Shown here piece after piece: positions 54,682 to 63,622 of a stretch of 64,000 nt of DNA (the first letter of the stretch is position 1; the number at the start of each line of letters is the position of its first letter). The translations under genes and the position numbers were made by a program. The notes below the pieces were generated by a model. That model did no database searches, was not told the DNA's origin, and saw only the letters and a list, made by a program, of their open reading frames with translations. Source of the stretch: Chloroflexota bacterium. Its GTDB lineage: Bacteria; Chloroflexota; Dehalococcoidia; Lucifugimonadales; Lucifugimonadaceae. The stretch covers positions 1 through 64,000 of the forward strand of contig JABIFF010000018.1 in assembly GCA_018650845.1 (NCBI GenBank). The letters are read 5' to 3'.

Positions 54682-55881
54682 ATGAAAATTACTGGCATGA
54701 AAGTCGCAATCATCGGGAATCACCCGGTGGTGCGCATCACAACCGACGAAGGTATCGAAGGCATCGGCGCCGCTGAATTAGCCAAGCCGTACCTCAAGCC
54801 TATGATCGAGTTCTACCGAGACATGATTGTCGGTAAAGACCCGACGGACGTTGAACGTGTAATGCTCGGCATACGTCGCATGGGCTCGTTCAAGCCATGG
54901 GGAGCTGCCGTCAGCGCAATCGAATTTGCACTGTGGGACATCGCCGGTAAAGCTGCCAACTTGCCGATCTACAAGCTGCTCGGTGGCAAGATTCGAGACA
55001 AGGTTCAGGTCTACAACGGCAATGTTCGATTCAAGATGAACGGGAAAGAGCCTGAACACTACGCCGAAGTAATGCAGAAGATGAAGGACAGCCCTGAAAA
55101 CTTCTCGATCATCAAACAGGGAATTGCATTCCACGGCGATATGGCCACCGAAGTTCCCGACTTCTACTACGGCACGCCTTCTACCGGTCTGGGCGGTCGA
55201 CACCCCAACCGCGGCTTGATGACCCCAAAGGGATTCAAGCACATGATCAAGTGCGTCGAAGCAATGCTCGACGTTCTGGGCGATGACGTTGGCCTAGCGC
55301 TTGATTGCGGTCCTGGATTCACTGTTCCTGATGCCTTGAAACTTGCCAAAGAAGTTGAAGGCACGAACGTGATGTGGCTCGAAGACATGCTTACGGGGGA
55401 CTACACGCCGTACGTCCTCGCCGATCTGTACACGCAGGTCACGCCATACACATCGACCAATATTCACACTGGCGAGCAGATTTACTTGCGTCAGAACTTT
55501 GTGGAACTGATCGAACGAAACGCTGTAAACGTACTGGGACCTGACCCTGCTGACGTTGGTGGCTTGCAGGAAATGAAGTTCATCGCTGAATACGCCGATC
55601 TTCACGGAATCTTGTTCGCACCGCACGGAACTGTCGATGGCCTGATTGGTCTTGCGGCTCATGTGCAGCTTGCCGCTGTATTGCCAGAGAACTACATCGC
55701 ATTCGAGCTTCCAACTGGCAAGCCCGAATGGTGGTACGACATTCTCGAAGGCTCCGATAAGTTCGGTGTTACAGATAGTCACATTGATGTGAACGATGCA
55801 CCGGGACTCGGCATCAGCTTCATCCCTGAAGAGGCGAAGAAGTACCTCAGGGAAGAAGACTCAGACTTCTTCGACGATTAG
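54682..55881 (+). CDS. Enolase-superfamily dehydratase, tandem array member 4
   Basis: 399 residues. Sites kept (IIKQGIAFHG, LDCGPGFT, MWLEDML, HTGEQIYL with NIHTGEQ instead of PIHTGEQ, GPDPADVGG, APHGTVDG). GGAG is 5 bases before the ATG. A double palindrome follows in the gap before member 5, so transcription may be reset or regulated there. Confidence 0.93.
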   Translation: MKITGMKVAIIGNHPVVRITTDEGIEGIGAAELAKPYLKPMIEFYRDMIVGKDPTDVERVMLGIRRMGSFKPWGAAVSAIEFALWDIAGKAANLPIYKLLGGKIRDKVQVYNGNVRFKMNGKEPEHYAEVMQKMKDSPENFSIIKQGIAFHGDMATEVPDFYYGTPSTGLGGRHPNRGLMTPKGFKHMIKCVEAMLDVLGDDVGLALDCGPGFTVPDALKLAKEVEGTNVMWLEDMLTGDYTPYVLADLYTQVTPYTSTNIHTGEQIYLRQNFVELIERNAVNVLGPDPADVGGLQEMKFIAEYADLHGILFAPHGTVDGLIGLAAHVQLAAVLPENYIAFELPTGKPEWWYDILEGSDKFGVTDSHIDVNDAPGLGISFIPEEAKKYLREEDSDFFDD

Positions 55882-55891
55882 ATAGCTGGCT

Positions 55892-55938
55892 CGCTCGAAT
55901 CATTTGAGAACAATCAGACCTCTCGAATGATTCGAGCG
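55892..55938 (+). promoter_or_regulatory. Double palindrome between enolase genes 4 and 5
   Basis: Arms 55892-55909 and 55921-55938 can form an 18-bp hairpin with one G-U pair and an 11-base loop. Each arm also contains a near-palindrome CTCGAAT-N-ATTYGAG. No T run follows, so an operator pair or processing/attenuation hairpin is more likely than a terminator. Confidence 0.6.
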
Positions 55939-55989
55939 TAGAATGCCGCTGCAGAAAATATCTACATTGGCTAGGACCTCGGAGTTGAG

Positions 55990-57192
55990 ATGAAGATCAC
56001 TGATATTAAGTACGCCGTCATCGGAGAAAATCCCGTTATTCGGATTACTACCGACGAGGGGATCGACGGAATCGGTGGTGCCGAGCGGTCGCGTAACGAG
56101 CCGTTCTTCGGTCCACAGATCGAGTATTACAAGAACATGATCGTGGGACTCGATCCGACCGACGTAGAGCGTGTGCTTCTCAGAATCAGGCGCACCGGTG
56201 GTTTCAAGCCATGGGGATCAGGTGTCAGTGCGATCGAAATCGCCCTTTGGGACATCGCCGGAAAAGCGCTTGGCGCCCCCATATACAAGCTGATGGGCGG
56301 AAAGATCCGAGACAAAGTACAGGTATACAACGGCGGTTACCGCAAACCAGTCGCCGGATACCAACCTGAAGATTTCGCAGCTTCAGCGAAGTACATGAAG
56401 GAGCTGCCCCAGAACTTTTCGATCGTCAAGCAGGGTGTCGCATTCCACGGATCGCCAACTCTCAAAGACATGCCTGATTTCCACTACGGGGAGTACATCG
56501 CCGACGAGAAATATGGGAACCGCGGCGTGATGACCGAAAAGGGATTCAACATCACCGTTGATTCTGTGATTGCGATGAAAGAAGTGCTTGGTCCTGATGT
56601 TGGACTCGCTCTTGACTGCGGGCCAGGAATGACCGCATCAGACACTTTGCGTTTGGCAAAAGCACTTGAGCCATATCACCTCATGTGGTTGGAAGACACA
56701 ATCACCGGCGACTACACGCCATATGTTCACCCAGAGTATTTCCTACAGGTGACTCCCTACACGTCGACTCCAATTCACACCGGAGAACAGGTGTATCTAC
56801 GGCACGGCTTCAAGGATTTGATCGAGCAACACGCAGTTGACGTTGTTGGTCCCGACCCGATGGATGTTGGCGGAATTTCCGAGCTGAAGTGGATTTGCGA
56901 GTTCGCCGATCTTCACAACATCCAGATGGCTCCGCACGGAACGGCGGATGGAATTATCGGAGTCGCAGCTCTGACGCAGGTATCGGCTGCCATGCCAGAT
57001 AACTTCCTCGCTTTCGAGTTGCCTTTGGTAAGCCCCGATTGGTGGTACGACATTTTCGAAGGCAGCGAAGCACTTAAAGTAACCGACAGTCACATCACCG
57101 TGCCTGACGCTCCCGGGCTCGGAATCACGTTCCGAGCAGAAGAAGCGAAGCGATATCTCAGTGAAGAGCACGCCGGATTCTTCGACGATTAA
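55990..57192 (+). CDS. Enolase-superfamily dehydratase, tandem array member 5
   Basis: 400 residues, the most diverged member: GAERSRNEPFFGPQIEYYKNM replaces the KPYLKPMIEFYRDM segment, and the third metal site is HTGEQVYLRHGF. Other sites are kept (IVKQGVAFHG, LDCGPGMT, MWLEDTI, GPDPMDVGG, APHGTADG). GGAG lies 5 bases before the ATG. It follows a 108-base gap with a double palindrome and a TAGAAT that could be a -10, so it may have its own promoter. Confidence 0.93.
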   Translation: MKITDIKYAVIGENPVIRITTDEGIDGIGGAERSRNEPFFGPQIEYYKNMIVGLDPTDVERVLLRIRRTGGFKPWGSGVSAIEIALWDIAGKALGAPIYKLMGGKIRDKVQVYNGGYRKPVAGYQPEDFAASAKYMKELPQNFSIVKQGVAFHGSPTLKDMPDFHYGEYIADEKYGNRGVMTEKGFNITVDSVIAMKEVLGPDVGLALDCGPGMTASDTLRLAKALEPYHLMWLEDTITGDYTPYVHPEYFLQVTPYTSTPIHTGEQVYLRHGFKDLIEQHAVDVVGPDPMDVGGISELKWICEFADLHNIQMAPHGTADGIIGVAALTQVSAAMPDNFLAFELPLVSPDWWYDIFEGSEALKVTDSHITVPDAPGLGITFRAEEAKRYLSEEHAGFFDD

Positions 57193-57213
57193 TTTTCGAA
57201 CTTAGGACAAACG

Positions 57214-57253
57214 AAAACGCCCCAACGGAATTATTCCGTCGGGGCGTTTTTTT
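57214..57253 (+). terminator. Rho-independent terminator of the enolase array
   Basis: AAAACGCCCC (57214-57223) pairs with GGGGCGTTTT (57241-57250), with an inner CGGAA/TTCCG stem, followed by TTT. It can also serve the convergent dehydrogenase gene. Confidence 0.92.
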
Positions 57254-57275
57254 ATTGACTATTTCCGACTATTGG

Positions 57276-58265
57276 CTAGCTCTTGATTCGAGCGTTGCCT
57301 GCGATCTCTGCCTGGTTCACGCAGTAAGGGGGCCAGTCGCCCGCAACACCGGCGAGAACGTTTTCCACACTCATCATTGCCATCTTCATACGAGTATCGC
57401 CTGTGGCGCTCGCTACGTGCGGCATGATGAGGCAGTTGTCGAGGGTAAGCAGCGGGTGGTCAGCAGGAATCGGCTCGGGAACGGTTACGTCTAGGGCAGC
57501 TCCAGCGATTTCGCCCGACTTCAATGCTTCGTAAAGGGCGTCCTGATCGACAACAGGTCCACGAGTTGTGTTGATCAAAATAGCCGACTTCTTCATGAGC
57601 TTGAACTGTTCAGTGCTCATCATGTTCGTCGTTTCAGGCGTCAGCGGATTGTGCAAAGAAACGTAGTCAGATCGTTCGAGAATCTCTTCTAGCGAATCGA
57701 CGTACGTTGCACCGAATTCTTCATCACGTTTGTTTCGGTTGAAGTACAAAACGTTCATGTTGAATCCAGCAGCACGTTTTGCCATCTCGGATCCGATGTT
57801 GCCCATGCCGACGATTCCCAACGTCTTGTGATGAATATCGGTTGCAAGATATCCAAGTGGGTCGAAATCTCCCCATTCACCACGCTTCACCATCGCTGGC
57901 AGATCGTTTGTGCGTCGAGCCATAGAAGCCAACAACGCAAACGCCTCGTCGGCTGTGCTCTCAGAAAGAATTCCAGGAGTGTTGCAAACAGCGATTCCAC
58001 GCTCGTTCGCCGCAGCAATATCAATGTTGTCGTAGCCAACACCAAACTCAGCGATAACTTTCAAATTTGGTGCAGCGTCCATCACTTCAGCAGTTACCTG
58101 ATTAGTGATGTGAGCGTACAGACCGTCAACATCGGCGACAGCGGCGATCAAATCGTCCTGAGAAGGAGCATCCGCATCTTCCCAAATCACTACTTCCGCT
58201 CCGCTTGCACGTAGTGCCTGTGCGGCCTCTGAAAATGTTCGGCGAGTTACGAGGATTTTTGGCAT
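57276..58265 (-). CDS. D-2-hydroxyacid dehydrogenase (glyoxylate reductase/PGDH-like)
   Basis: 329 residues. NAD motif LGIVGMGNIGSEMA, catalytic Arg in INTTRGPVV, Glu in VPEPIP and His in PHVASAT, the full triad of this family. No C-terminal ACT domain, so it resembles glyoxylate/hydroxypyruvate or 2-keto-gluconate reductases more than serine-pathway SerA. It could reduce the 2-keto acid made by the neighbouring dehydratases; inferred from position only. Confidence 0.9.
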   Translation of the reverse strand: MPKILVTRRTFSEAAQALRASGAEVVIWEDADAPSQDDLIAAVADVDGLYAHITNQVTAEVMDAAPNLKVIAEFGVGYDNIDIAAANERGIAVCNTPGILSESTADEAFALLASMARRTNDLPAMVKRGEWGDFDPLGYLATDIHHKTLGIVGMGNIGSEMAKRAAGFNMNVLYFNRNKRDEEFGATYVDSLEEILERSDYVSLHNPLTPETTNMMSTEQFKLMKKSAILINTTRGPVVDQDALYEALKSGEIAGAALDVTVPEPIPADHPLLTLDNCLIMPHVASATGDTRMKMAMMSVENVLAGVAGDWPPYCVNQAEIAGNARIKS

Positions 58266-58371
58266 GTTTCTTCTTCGGCTTTATCGATTAGTGAATGCGA
58301 ACGTCGTTGCGGAAAGCAACGGTAACGTAAAAGCGTCGCGAGTGTAGCGTGTCGACGACCTATAAATGAAA

Positions 58372-58457
58372 TGGTGGGGAAGGTGGGAGTCGAACCCACA
58401 CGCCTGTTAAGGCACATGCTCCTAAGGCATGCGCGTCTGCCATTTCGCCACTCCCCC
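58372..58457 (-). tRNA. tRNA-Leu (anticodon UAG)
   Basis: 86 bases on the minus strand with encoded CCA. Acceptor GGGGGAG with CTTCCCC, anticodon loop CTTAGGA (UAG), a long variable arm TGCCTTAACAGGCG and T loop TTCGACT. Class II tRNA with anticodon UAG reads CUA/CUG leucine codons. Confidence 0.97.
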
Positions 58458-58519
58458 GTTTAAGGTCGGTCGCTCACTGCGAACAGCTAACTATTGTAGG
58501 CAGTAAAAGCCTGTTGAAG

Positions 58520-59449
58520 CTAGCCCCGTTGCTCCCAACCTGACGACAGTTTGTCCCATCGAGCGTGAAGATCTGCCACCGTGGCATCAGATACTCCAAG
58601 AAGTTGAGCGACCATCTCAAGATTCGACTTCATGTGACGAGGCTGCTGTGTTCCAACAATTGTCACATCGACCTCCGGGTGAGCGAATGTGAATCCGAGC
58701 GCCAGCCTGATTCGATCGTTCGGATTATCGGTCAACGGGCCTTCATCACTCATCACACCTGCACGCCTGAAATATTCGGCGGCGTATTCAGGAATGTGCT
58801 GATATGGAACAGGATCGGCATCAGCTCCCCATACGGCATTGCCGATTGGTCGTTTGATTATCAGGCCCATATCTTTGGCTTCAACATCGGCGAACAAATT
58901 CGTTCGAGCTGACTGATCAACGAGGTTAAAGCTGGTTTGTAGCGTGTCGAACAATCCGCTGGTTACAGCCCATTTAGCGTTCTCGTTGTCTCCGCTGTAG
59001 CCAACAAACCGAGTTTTACCGGCAGCTTTGGCGTCCTGAAGCGCACGAATCACGTCACCGCGTTCAAGTACTTCGACGGTGCAAGAGTGAAGCTGAACGA
59101 GATCGACGTGATCGGTCTTCATCAGTTCCAGCGAACGGTCGATCGACGAAATGATCAGTTCGTAAGTCCAATCTTCGCCTTCGCCTCTTGGAAGATAGTG
59201 GCCAGCTTTTGTTGCGAGAACGAACTCGTCGCGCCGCTCAGAAGCCACGATTCCGAGCAGTTCTTCGCTGATGCCGTAGCAAGCAGCGGTATCGAGGAAA
59301 TTGACGCCGCTATCGAGCGCCTGATTGATAACTTGGCGGGCTTGATCGACATCCGCAATTTCCAAATTGAAACCAACCTCAGAGAGTCCGATTCCGAGAC
59401 GTCCCACTTCAAGATCGGTCTTGCCAAGTCGTTTCGTTTCCATCGCCAT
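58520..59449 (-). CDS. Aldo/keto reductase family protein
   Basis: 309 residues, TIM-barrel AKR. The catalytic tetrad is visible: Asp in NFLDTAACYG, Tyr in the same stretch, Lys in LATKAGH and His in LVQLHSC. The NADP-binding end VDVTIVGTQQPRHMKSNL is typical. It should reduce an aldehyde or ketone, or act in sugar metabolism like the L-fucose/galactose dehydrogenase-like group. Divergent from the sulfatase. Confidence 0.9.
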   Translation of the reverse strand: MAMETKRLGKTDLEVGRLGIGLSEVGFNLEIADVDQARQVINQALDSGVNFLDTAACYGISEELLGIVASERRDEFVLATKAGHYLPRGEGEDWTYELIISSIDRSLELMKTDHVDLVQLHSCTVEVLERGDVIRALQDAKAAGKTRFVGYSGDNENAKWAVTSGLFDTLQTSFNLVDQSARTNLFADVEAKDMGLIIKRPIGNAVWGADADPVPYQHIPEYAAEYFRRAGVMSDEGPLTDNPNDRIRLALGFTFAHPEVDVTIVGTQQPRHMKSNLEMVAQLLGVSDATVADLHARWDKLSSGWEQRG

Positions 59450-59645
59450 ACATCACCAAGTCTTCTCATTTGAACGCTGCCCAAGAATTTATGGTGATCA
59501 CAATACTCGCTGGCACCGAAATTCGACATGTGCGGCGACGTGCTCTCGCAGGGATGTTGCTACATTGCTCGGTATATTCGTGATTCGCTCGCTTGGCGCG
59601 ACCGCCTTAGCCAGTCACGAAACCAAGAAAGAAAGTGAGATTCCT

Positions 59646-61061
59646 TTGAGCGGACCAAATATCGTACTGATGGTCGCCGACGACATGGGCTACGGAGATT
59701 TTGGTCTCTACTCAGAAGGCAGGGTTCACACACCAGCCCTCGACGAACTCGCATCTCAAGGGATTCGACTAACCCAGCACTACGCCGGATCGGCTGTGTG
59801 TTCACCTTCCCGAGCCGCATTGCTAACTGGCAGGTATCCGATTCGCACGGGGGCAGTCACGCCTCAGGAAGTGCTGGGGAACGACCGGATTGCACTGGAT
59901 GAAGCAACTATCGCCGATTCGTTCAAATCAGCTGGCTACGCAACCGGAATGGTTGGCAAATGGCACAACGGTGCTCTTGACCCACGATTTCACCCGAACG
60001 CCCGCGGCTTCGACGAATTCGCAGGTTTTAGGGGCGGCTGGGCCGACTACTACAAGTGGAATCTCGACCGCAACGGCGTGCTCGAAAAATCTGATGGTCG
60101 GTATCTAACCGATGTGCTAGCCGACGAAGCTGCAAGTTTTATCAATCGTCATCAAGCCGAACCTTTCTTCCTAATGATTACGTGGAACGCGCCACACTCT
60201 CCATTGCAAGCCCCTGAAGAGGTCACCCAGAGATACGTAGATGCAGGATTTGAGCACGGAATAGCTCTGATTTACGCGATGATCGAAGTGATGGATCGTG
60301 GTATCGCCAAGGTTCGTGAGACGCTGCGAGCTGCTGGAATTGAAGACGACACGCTGCTGATGTTCACAAGCGACAACGGTCCGGCTTTCGGTCACCGCTA
60401 CGATCAGGTTCCTGACGGCGTTTCACTAGATGGAACTCGATATAACAACGGTTTTGCCGGAGCGAAGGGATCGGTTTACGAAGGTGGAATTCGTGTGCCA
60501 ATGATCGCTCGGTGGGCAAACGGATTGCCACAGAACGTTGAGATTAGCGATCAGATCTGTTTCACCGACTGGTTGCCTACCCTGCTCTCGCTCACCGGTT
60601 CATCGCACGTGGGTGAAAAACCAGTGGATGGTCACGACGTGGGGTCTGTCCTCAAAGGCGATTCTCCGCAGGAGCAGCCTCGTCGATTCTGGCAGTGGAA
60701 CGGCGATACACCTATAGGCGTCACGAACGCTGCGATGCGTCATGGCGACTGGAAATTGGTGCGCCCTGCCCTCGACATCCCGTATGCGTCCGATGCCGAT
60801 AAGCAGTTGGCAGACGACTACATCGAAAAAGATATCGAGTACAAGTACCACCCCGAGAACATCACCGAAAAGTTCAACTGGCCGGAGCCCAAAAAGATCA
60901 TCCCCGAGCCACCGACGCCTGAGCTTTACGATCTCTCCGTAGATCCCGGCGAAACGAACAACGTGAGCGCTGCCAATCCTGCGATGGCCAGCAAGATGCT
61001 CGCCGAGCTAGAAACGTGGTTCGAGGAAGTCGAGACTGAACGGCAAGCGATAGTGGAGTAG
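59646..61061 (+). CDS. Type I sulfatase (arylsulfatase family)
   Basis: 471 residues from TTG at 59646 (LSGPNIVLMVADDMGYGDFG). The longer open frame from 59367 overlaps the aldo/keto reductase gene and its translation has no domain, so I reject it. Metal Asp pair in VADDMG, formylglycine site GSAVCSPSRAALLTGRYP (Cys type), GKWH and TSDNGPAF motifs are complete. It hydrolyses sulfate esters of sugars or aryl compounds, which fits marine polysaccharide or lipid turnover. No clear signal peptide with this start; a secreted form cannot be excluded. No maturase in the window. Confidence 0.88.
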   Translation: MSGPNIVLMVADDMGYGDFGLYSEGRVHTPALDELASQGIRLTQHYAGSAVCSPSRAALLTGRYPIRTGAVTPQEVLGNDRIALDEATIADSFKSAGYATGMVGKWHNGALDPRFHPNARGFDEFAGFRGGWADYYKWNLDRNGVLEKSDGRYLTDVLADEAASFINRHQAEPFFLMITWNAPHSPLQAPEEVTQRYVDAGFEHGIALIYAMIEVMDRGIAKVRETLRAAGIEDDTLLMFTSDNGPAFGHRYDQVPDGVSLDGTRYNNGFAGAKGSVYEGGIRVPMIARWANGLPQNVEISDQICFTDWLPTLLSLTGSSHVGEKPVDGHDVGSVLKGDSPQEQPRRFWQWNGDTPIGVTNAAMRHGDWKLVRPALDIPYASDADKQLADDYIEKDIEYKYHPENITEKFNWPEPKKIIPEPPTPELYDLSVDPGETNNVSAANPAMASKMLAELETWFEEVETERQAIVE

Positions 61062-61120
61062 CTTGGGCTAGTTCACATTGCGTCGCCGTCGTTAAGCATT
61101 AGGGATACGGACGGCGCAAT

Positions 61121-61150
61121 TGTCATTCTGAACTTGATTCAGAATAGTTT
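61121..61150 (+). repeat. Palindromic repeat, copy B
   Basis: GTCA, then stem ATTCTGAA (61125-61132), loop CTTGA, stem TTCAGAAT (61138-61145). Same orientation as copy D. Confidence 0.8.
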
Positions 61151-61220
61151 CCAACCGCTGTGATCGTGCAAAGCCGCCTCGTCTAGGCCCGCTCGGGAAC
61201 GACGATTGTCTCCGGTGTGA

Positions 61221-61250
61221 CCATGATTCTGAATCTAGTTCAGAATGACA
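61221..61250 (-). repeat. Palindromic repeat, copy C
   Basis: Stem ATTCTGAA (61226-61233), loop TCTAG, stem TTCAGAAT (61239-61246), then GACA. Inverted relative to copy B 75 bases away and the same as copy A. Confidence 0.8.
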
Positions 61251-61282
61251 ATATCGGGGATTCTGTGCGCTTGATATCGCTA

Positions 61283-62470
61283 TTAGAAATCCAGATACGG
61301 TTCGTCTTGAACCTGCACGAAATCGGTTGGCGGGTACTTTGCCAGCTGCTCAAGATCGATGTCAGCACCCCAACCTGGTCCGTCTGGCACCGTGGCGAAT
61401 CCGTCAGTGATGTCGATCGGATTTGTAAGCACGTCCTGATATCGATCAAAGAACGATACGAATATCTCCTGCATGAACGAGTTCGGAATACTCATTTGGA
61501 GATGCAGACTCGCCAGCGTGGATAACGGACCGTTCGAGTTGTGAGGTGCGACAGGCACGAAGTAGGCTTCGGCCATATCGGCAATCTTGCGAATTTCTGT
61601 GAAACCACCACAGTGACAAATGTCAGGCTGAATCATCCTCACCGTGTTCGTTTCGAGAAGAGGCCTGAACTCCCAGCGGTTGTAAAGCTGCTCACCAGTC
61701 GACACCGGAACGTTTACAGAGCGAGCGAACTCGGCCATGGCGTCGATATTATCGTAAAGGATCGGCTCTTCCATCCACGCAATGTTGAACTGCTCCAACT
61801 GCTGTGCAGCTCGTCCAGCGCTCCACGGATTTAACCGAGCCCGAACGTCGATTCCAATTTCCATATCTGGGCCAACCGCGTCGCGAACAGCTCGCACTAG
61901 TTCAATTCCATGACTGATCTGTGCCGGAGTCGTTGTCTGCGGTCCGCCAAACGGGTAGAACTTGAGCGCTGTCCATCCTTCTTCCTTCAGCTTCAGAGCA
62001 GCTTCGGCGTGAAGCTCAGGAGAAGCCTGACGAGCGACCGATTCAGCCGGTACGCCGGGAACGGGTTCAGTTAGGTCTTCGAACCAGCCATTGGCATACA
62101 CACGAACCTTTTCACGATGCATTCCGCCAGCAAGTTCCCAAACCGGAACATCAAGCGATTTTGCCTTGATGTCCCAAAGTGCGAGATCGATTGCAGCTAT
62201 TGCCGACATCGAAACTGGGCCACCCGCCCAAGTTACGCGCCGGTAAAGCGAAGTCCAAATCCAATCAATTCTTCGAGGGTCTTTTCCTTCGAGGAATTTT
62301 CCAAAGTCGAGAATTTCAGCTTCTAGCGCTGCGTCCTTGTACTGAAGAGATCCTTCTCCCCAGCCTGAAATACCAGCATCGGTATCGATCCGAACAAATA
62401 GCCAATTCGTGCCAGCGGTTTTGTGAACTGGCGTAGCCATTCGAAACACTTTTACATCAGTGATCTTCAA
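61283..62470 (-). CDS. Enolase-superfamily dehydratase (galactonate dehydratase-like)
   Basis: 395 residues. Lys in ALKFYPF, metal ligands Asp (IGIDVRARLN), Glu (AWMEEPI) and Glu (VSTGEQLYNR), Asp in IQPDICHCGG and His in VAPHNSNGPL. The PHNSNGP and STGEQLYNRWEF motifs are those of the D-galactonate/gluconate dehydratase-like group. It is the third kind of enolase-family protein here. A six-bladed-type lactonase gene follows upstream on the same strand, so lactone opening then dehydration is a sensible pathway. Confidence 0.92.
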   Translation of the reverse strand: MKITDVKVFRMATPVHKTAGTNWLFVRIDTDAGISGWGEGSLQYKDAALEAEILDFGKFLEGKDPRRIDWIWTSLYRRVTWAGGPVSMSAIAAIDLALWDIKAKSLDVPVWELAGGMHREKVRVYANGWFEDLTEPVPGVPAESVARQASPELHAEAALKLKEEGWTALKFYPFGGPQTTTPAQISHGIELVRAVRDAVGPDMEIGIDVRARLNPWSAGRAAQQLEQFNIAWMEEPILYDNIDAMAEFARSVNVPVSTGEQLYNRWEFRPLLETNTVRMIQPDICHCGGFTEIRKIADMAEAYFVPVAPHNSNGPLSTLASLHLQMSIPNSFMQEIFVSFFDRYQDVLTNPIDITDGFATVPDGPGWGADIDLEQLAKYPPTDFVQVQDEPYLDF

Positions 62471-62527
62471 ATCGTATTTACCTTGTGATTTCTAGAGTGA
62501 TACTCAGGTGGAGAGTTACGTTACCTA

Positions 62528-63592
62528 CTAGTCAGCTGCAAGAAATTGCAGGCAAACCGGGGCAGGCACCTTGATAGTCGATCCTGTTGGCGTCAGCGTT
62601 CCATCGCTCTCGCGCTTGAACGAAACGATTGAATCCGAGTCTTGATTCTCGGCGAGCAAGAACTTTCCATCTGGGGTGATGGCAAAGTTTCGAGGTGTCT
62701 CACCCTGTGTCGATTCGTGACCAACAGCGGTGACATTACCTGTCGACTGATCGATCGAGAAGATAGCAATCGAGTCGTGTCCTCGGTTAGAAACGTAAAC
62801 GAAAGCGCCATCAGGAGAAACGTGGATATCAGCTGTGTGCGTAACACCGTCCCATCCGTCAGGAATCGTGGATTCTGTCTGCTTGGGGCTGAGTGACCCA
62901 TCGCTGCCAAGATCGTAAACCGTGATGGTGTTACCCAGTTCATTGTTCACGTACACGTACTTCCCTGAAGGGTGGAACGTGAAGTGGCGAGGGCCTTCTC
63001 CAGGTGCTTCGTCGACAGTTGAAGCGAGAGACAACTTGCCGTTGGCGATGTCCACGTCATAAGTAAGAACTTGGTCCTTACCTAGATCGCAAACATATGC
63101 GCGCTTGTTGGCGTTATCAATATTCACCGAGTGAGCGTGAGCTTCCTGCTGTCGCTGTTGATTCACCGATGAACCAACGTGCTGTACGAAGTCGGAATGC
63201 TCGCCAACAGATCCATCGACCGCCAGCGGATGTATCGAAACGCTTCCGCCTGAGTAGTTAGTGACAATCGCCACTGAATCAGTCTCATCGATCATCAAGT
63301 GACAAGGGCCGGGACCACCTGTCGATTGCTGGTTGATCTGGGTTAGTTCGCCGGTCGTACGGTTCACGTTGAACGCTGTAATTCCACCAGATCCGTTAAA
63401 GCCACTCGATTCGGAAACTGCGTAAAGGTGATCGCCCGAAGGGTCGAGCGCTACGAATGAAGGATTCTCGAGTCCGGTCGCGACCGAAAGCTGAGTTAGT
63501 TCACCCGTTTCGCCGTTCAAGCGAAGTGTGTAAACACCCTCGCTACCAAGCCGGGTATATGTGCCGATAAAGGCGAATTGGTCGTTAGCCAT
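62528..63592 (-). CDS. Lactonase family protein (6-phosphogluconolactonase-like beta-propeller)
   Basis: 354 residues, PF10282-type seven-bladed propeller. Repeats with the pattern FVALDPSGDHLYAVSES, FTFHPSGKYVYVNNE, HVSPDGAFVYVSNRG, FAITPDGKFLLAENQ. It would open a sugar lactone to the acid. Between two enolase-family genes on the same strand (58 and 31 bases), giving a likely sugar-acid operon. Confidence 0.9.
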   Translation of the reverse strand: MANDQFAFIGTYTRLGSEGVYTLRLNGETGELTQLSVATGLENPSFVALDPSGDHLYAVSESSGFNGSGGITAFNVNRTTGELTQINQQSTGGPGPCHLMIDETDSVAIVTNYSGGSVSIHPLAVDGSVGEHSDFVQHVGSSVNQQRQQEAHAHSVNIDNANKRAYVCDLGKDQVLTYDVDIANGKLSLASTVDEAPGEGPRHFTFHPSGKYVYVNNELGNTITVYDLGSDGSLSPKQTESTIPDGWDGVTHTADIHVSPDGAFVYVSNRGHDSIAIFSIDQSTGNVTAVGHESTQGETPRNFAITPDGKFLLAENQDSDSIVSFKRESDGTLTPTGSTIKVPAPVCLQFLAAD

Positions 63593-63622
63593 GTAAATAT
63601 TTCCTAAGAGAATAAGAAGTGA

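Noticed and set aside
59367-59645. N-terminal extension of the sulfatase frame
   Set aside because: It overlaps the opposite-strand aldo/keto reductase start and encodes no recognisable domain or clean signal peptide; the conserved sulfatase begins right after TTG at 59646.
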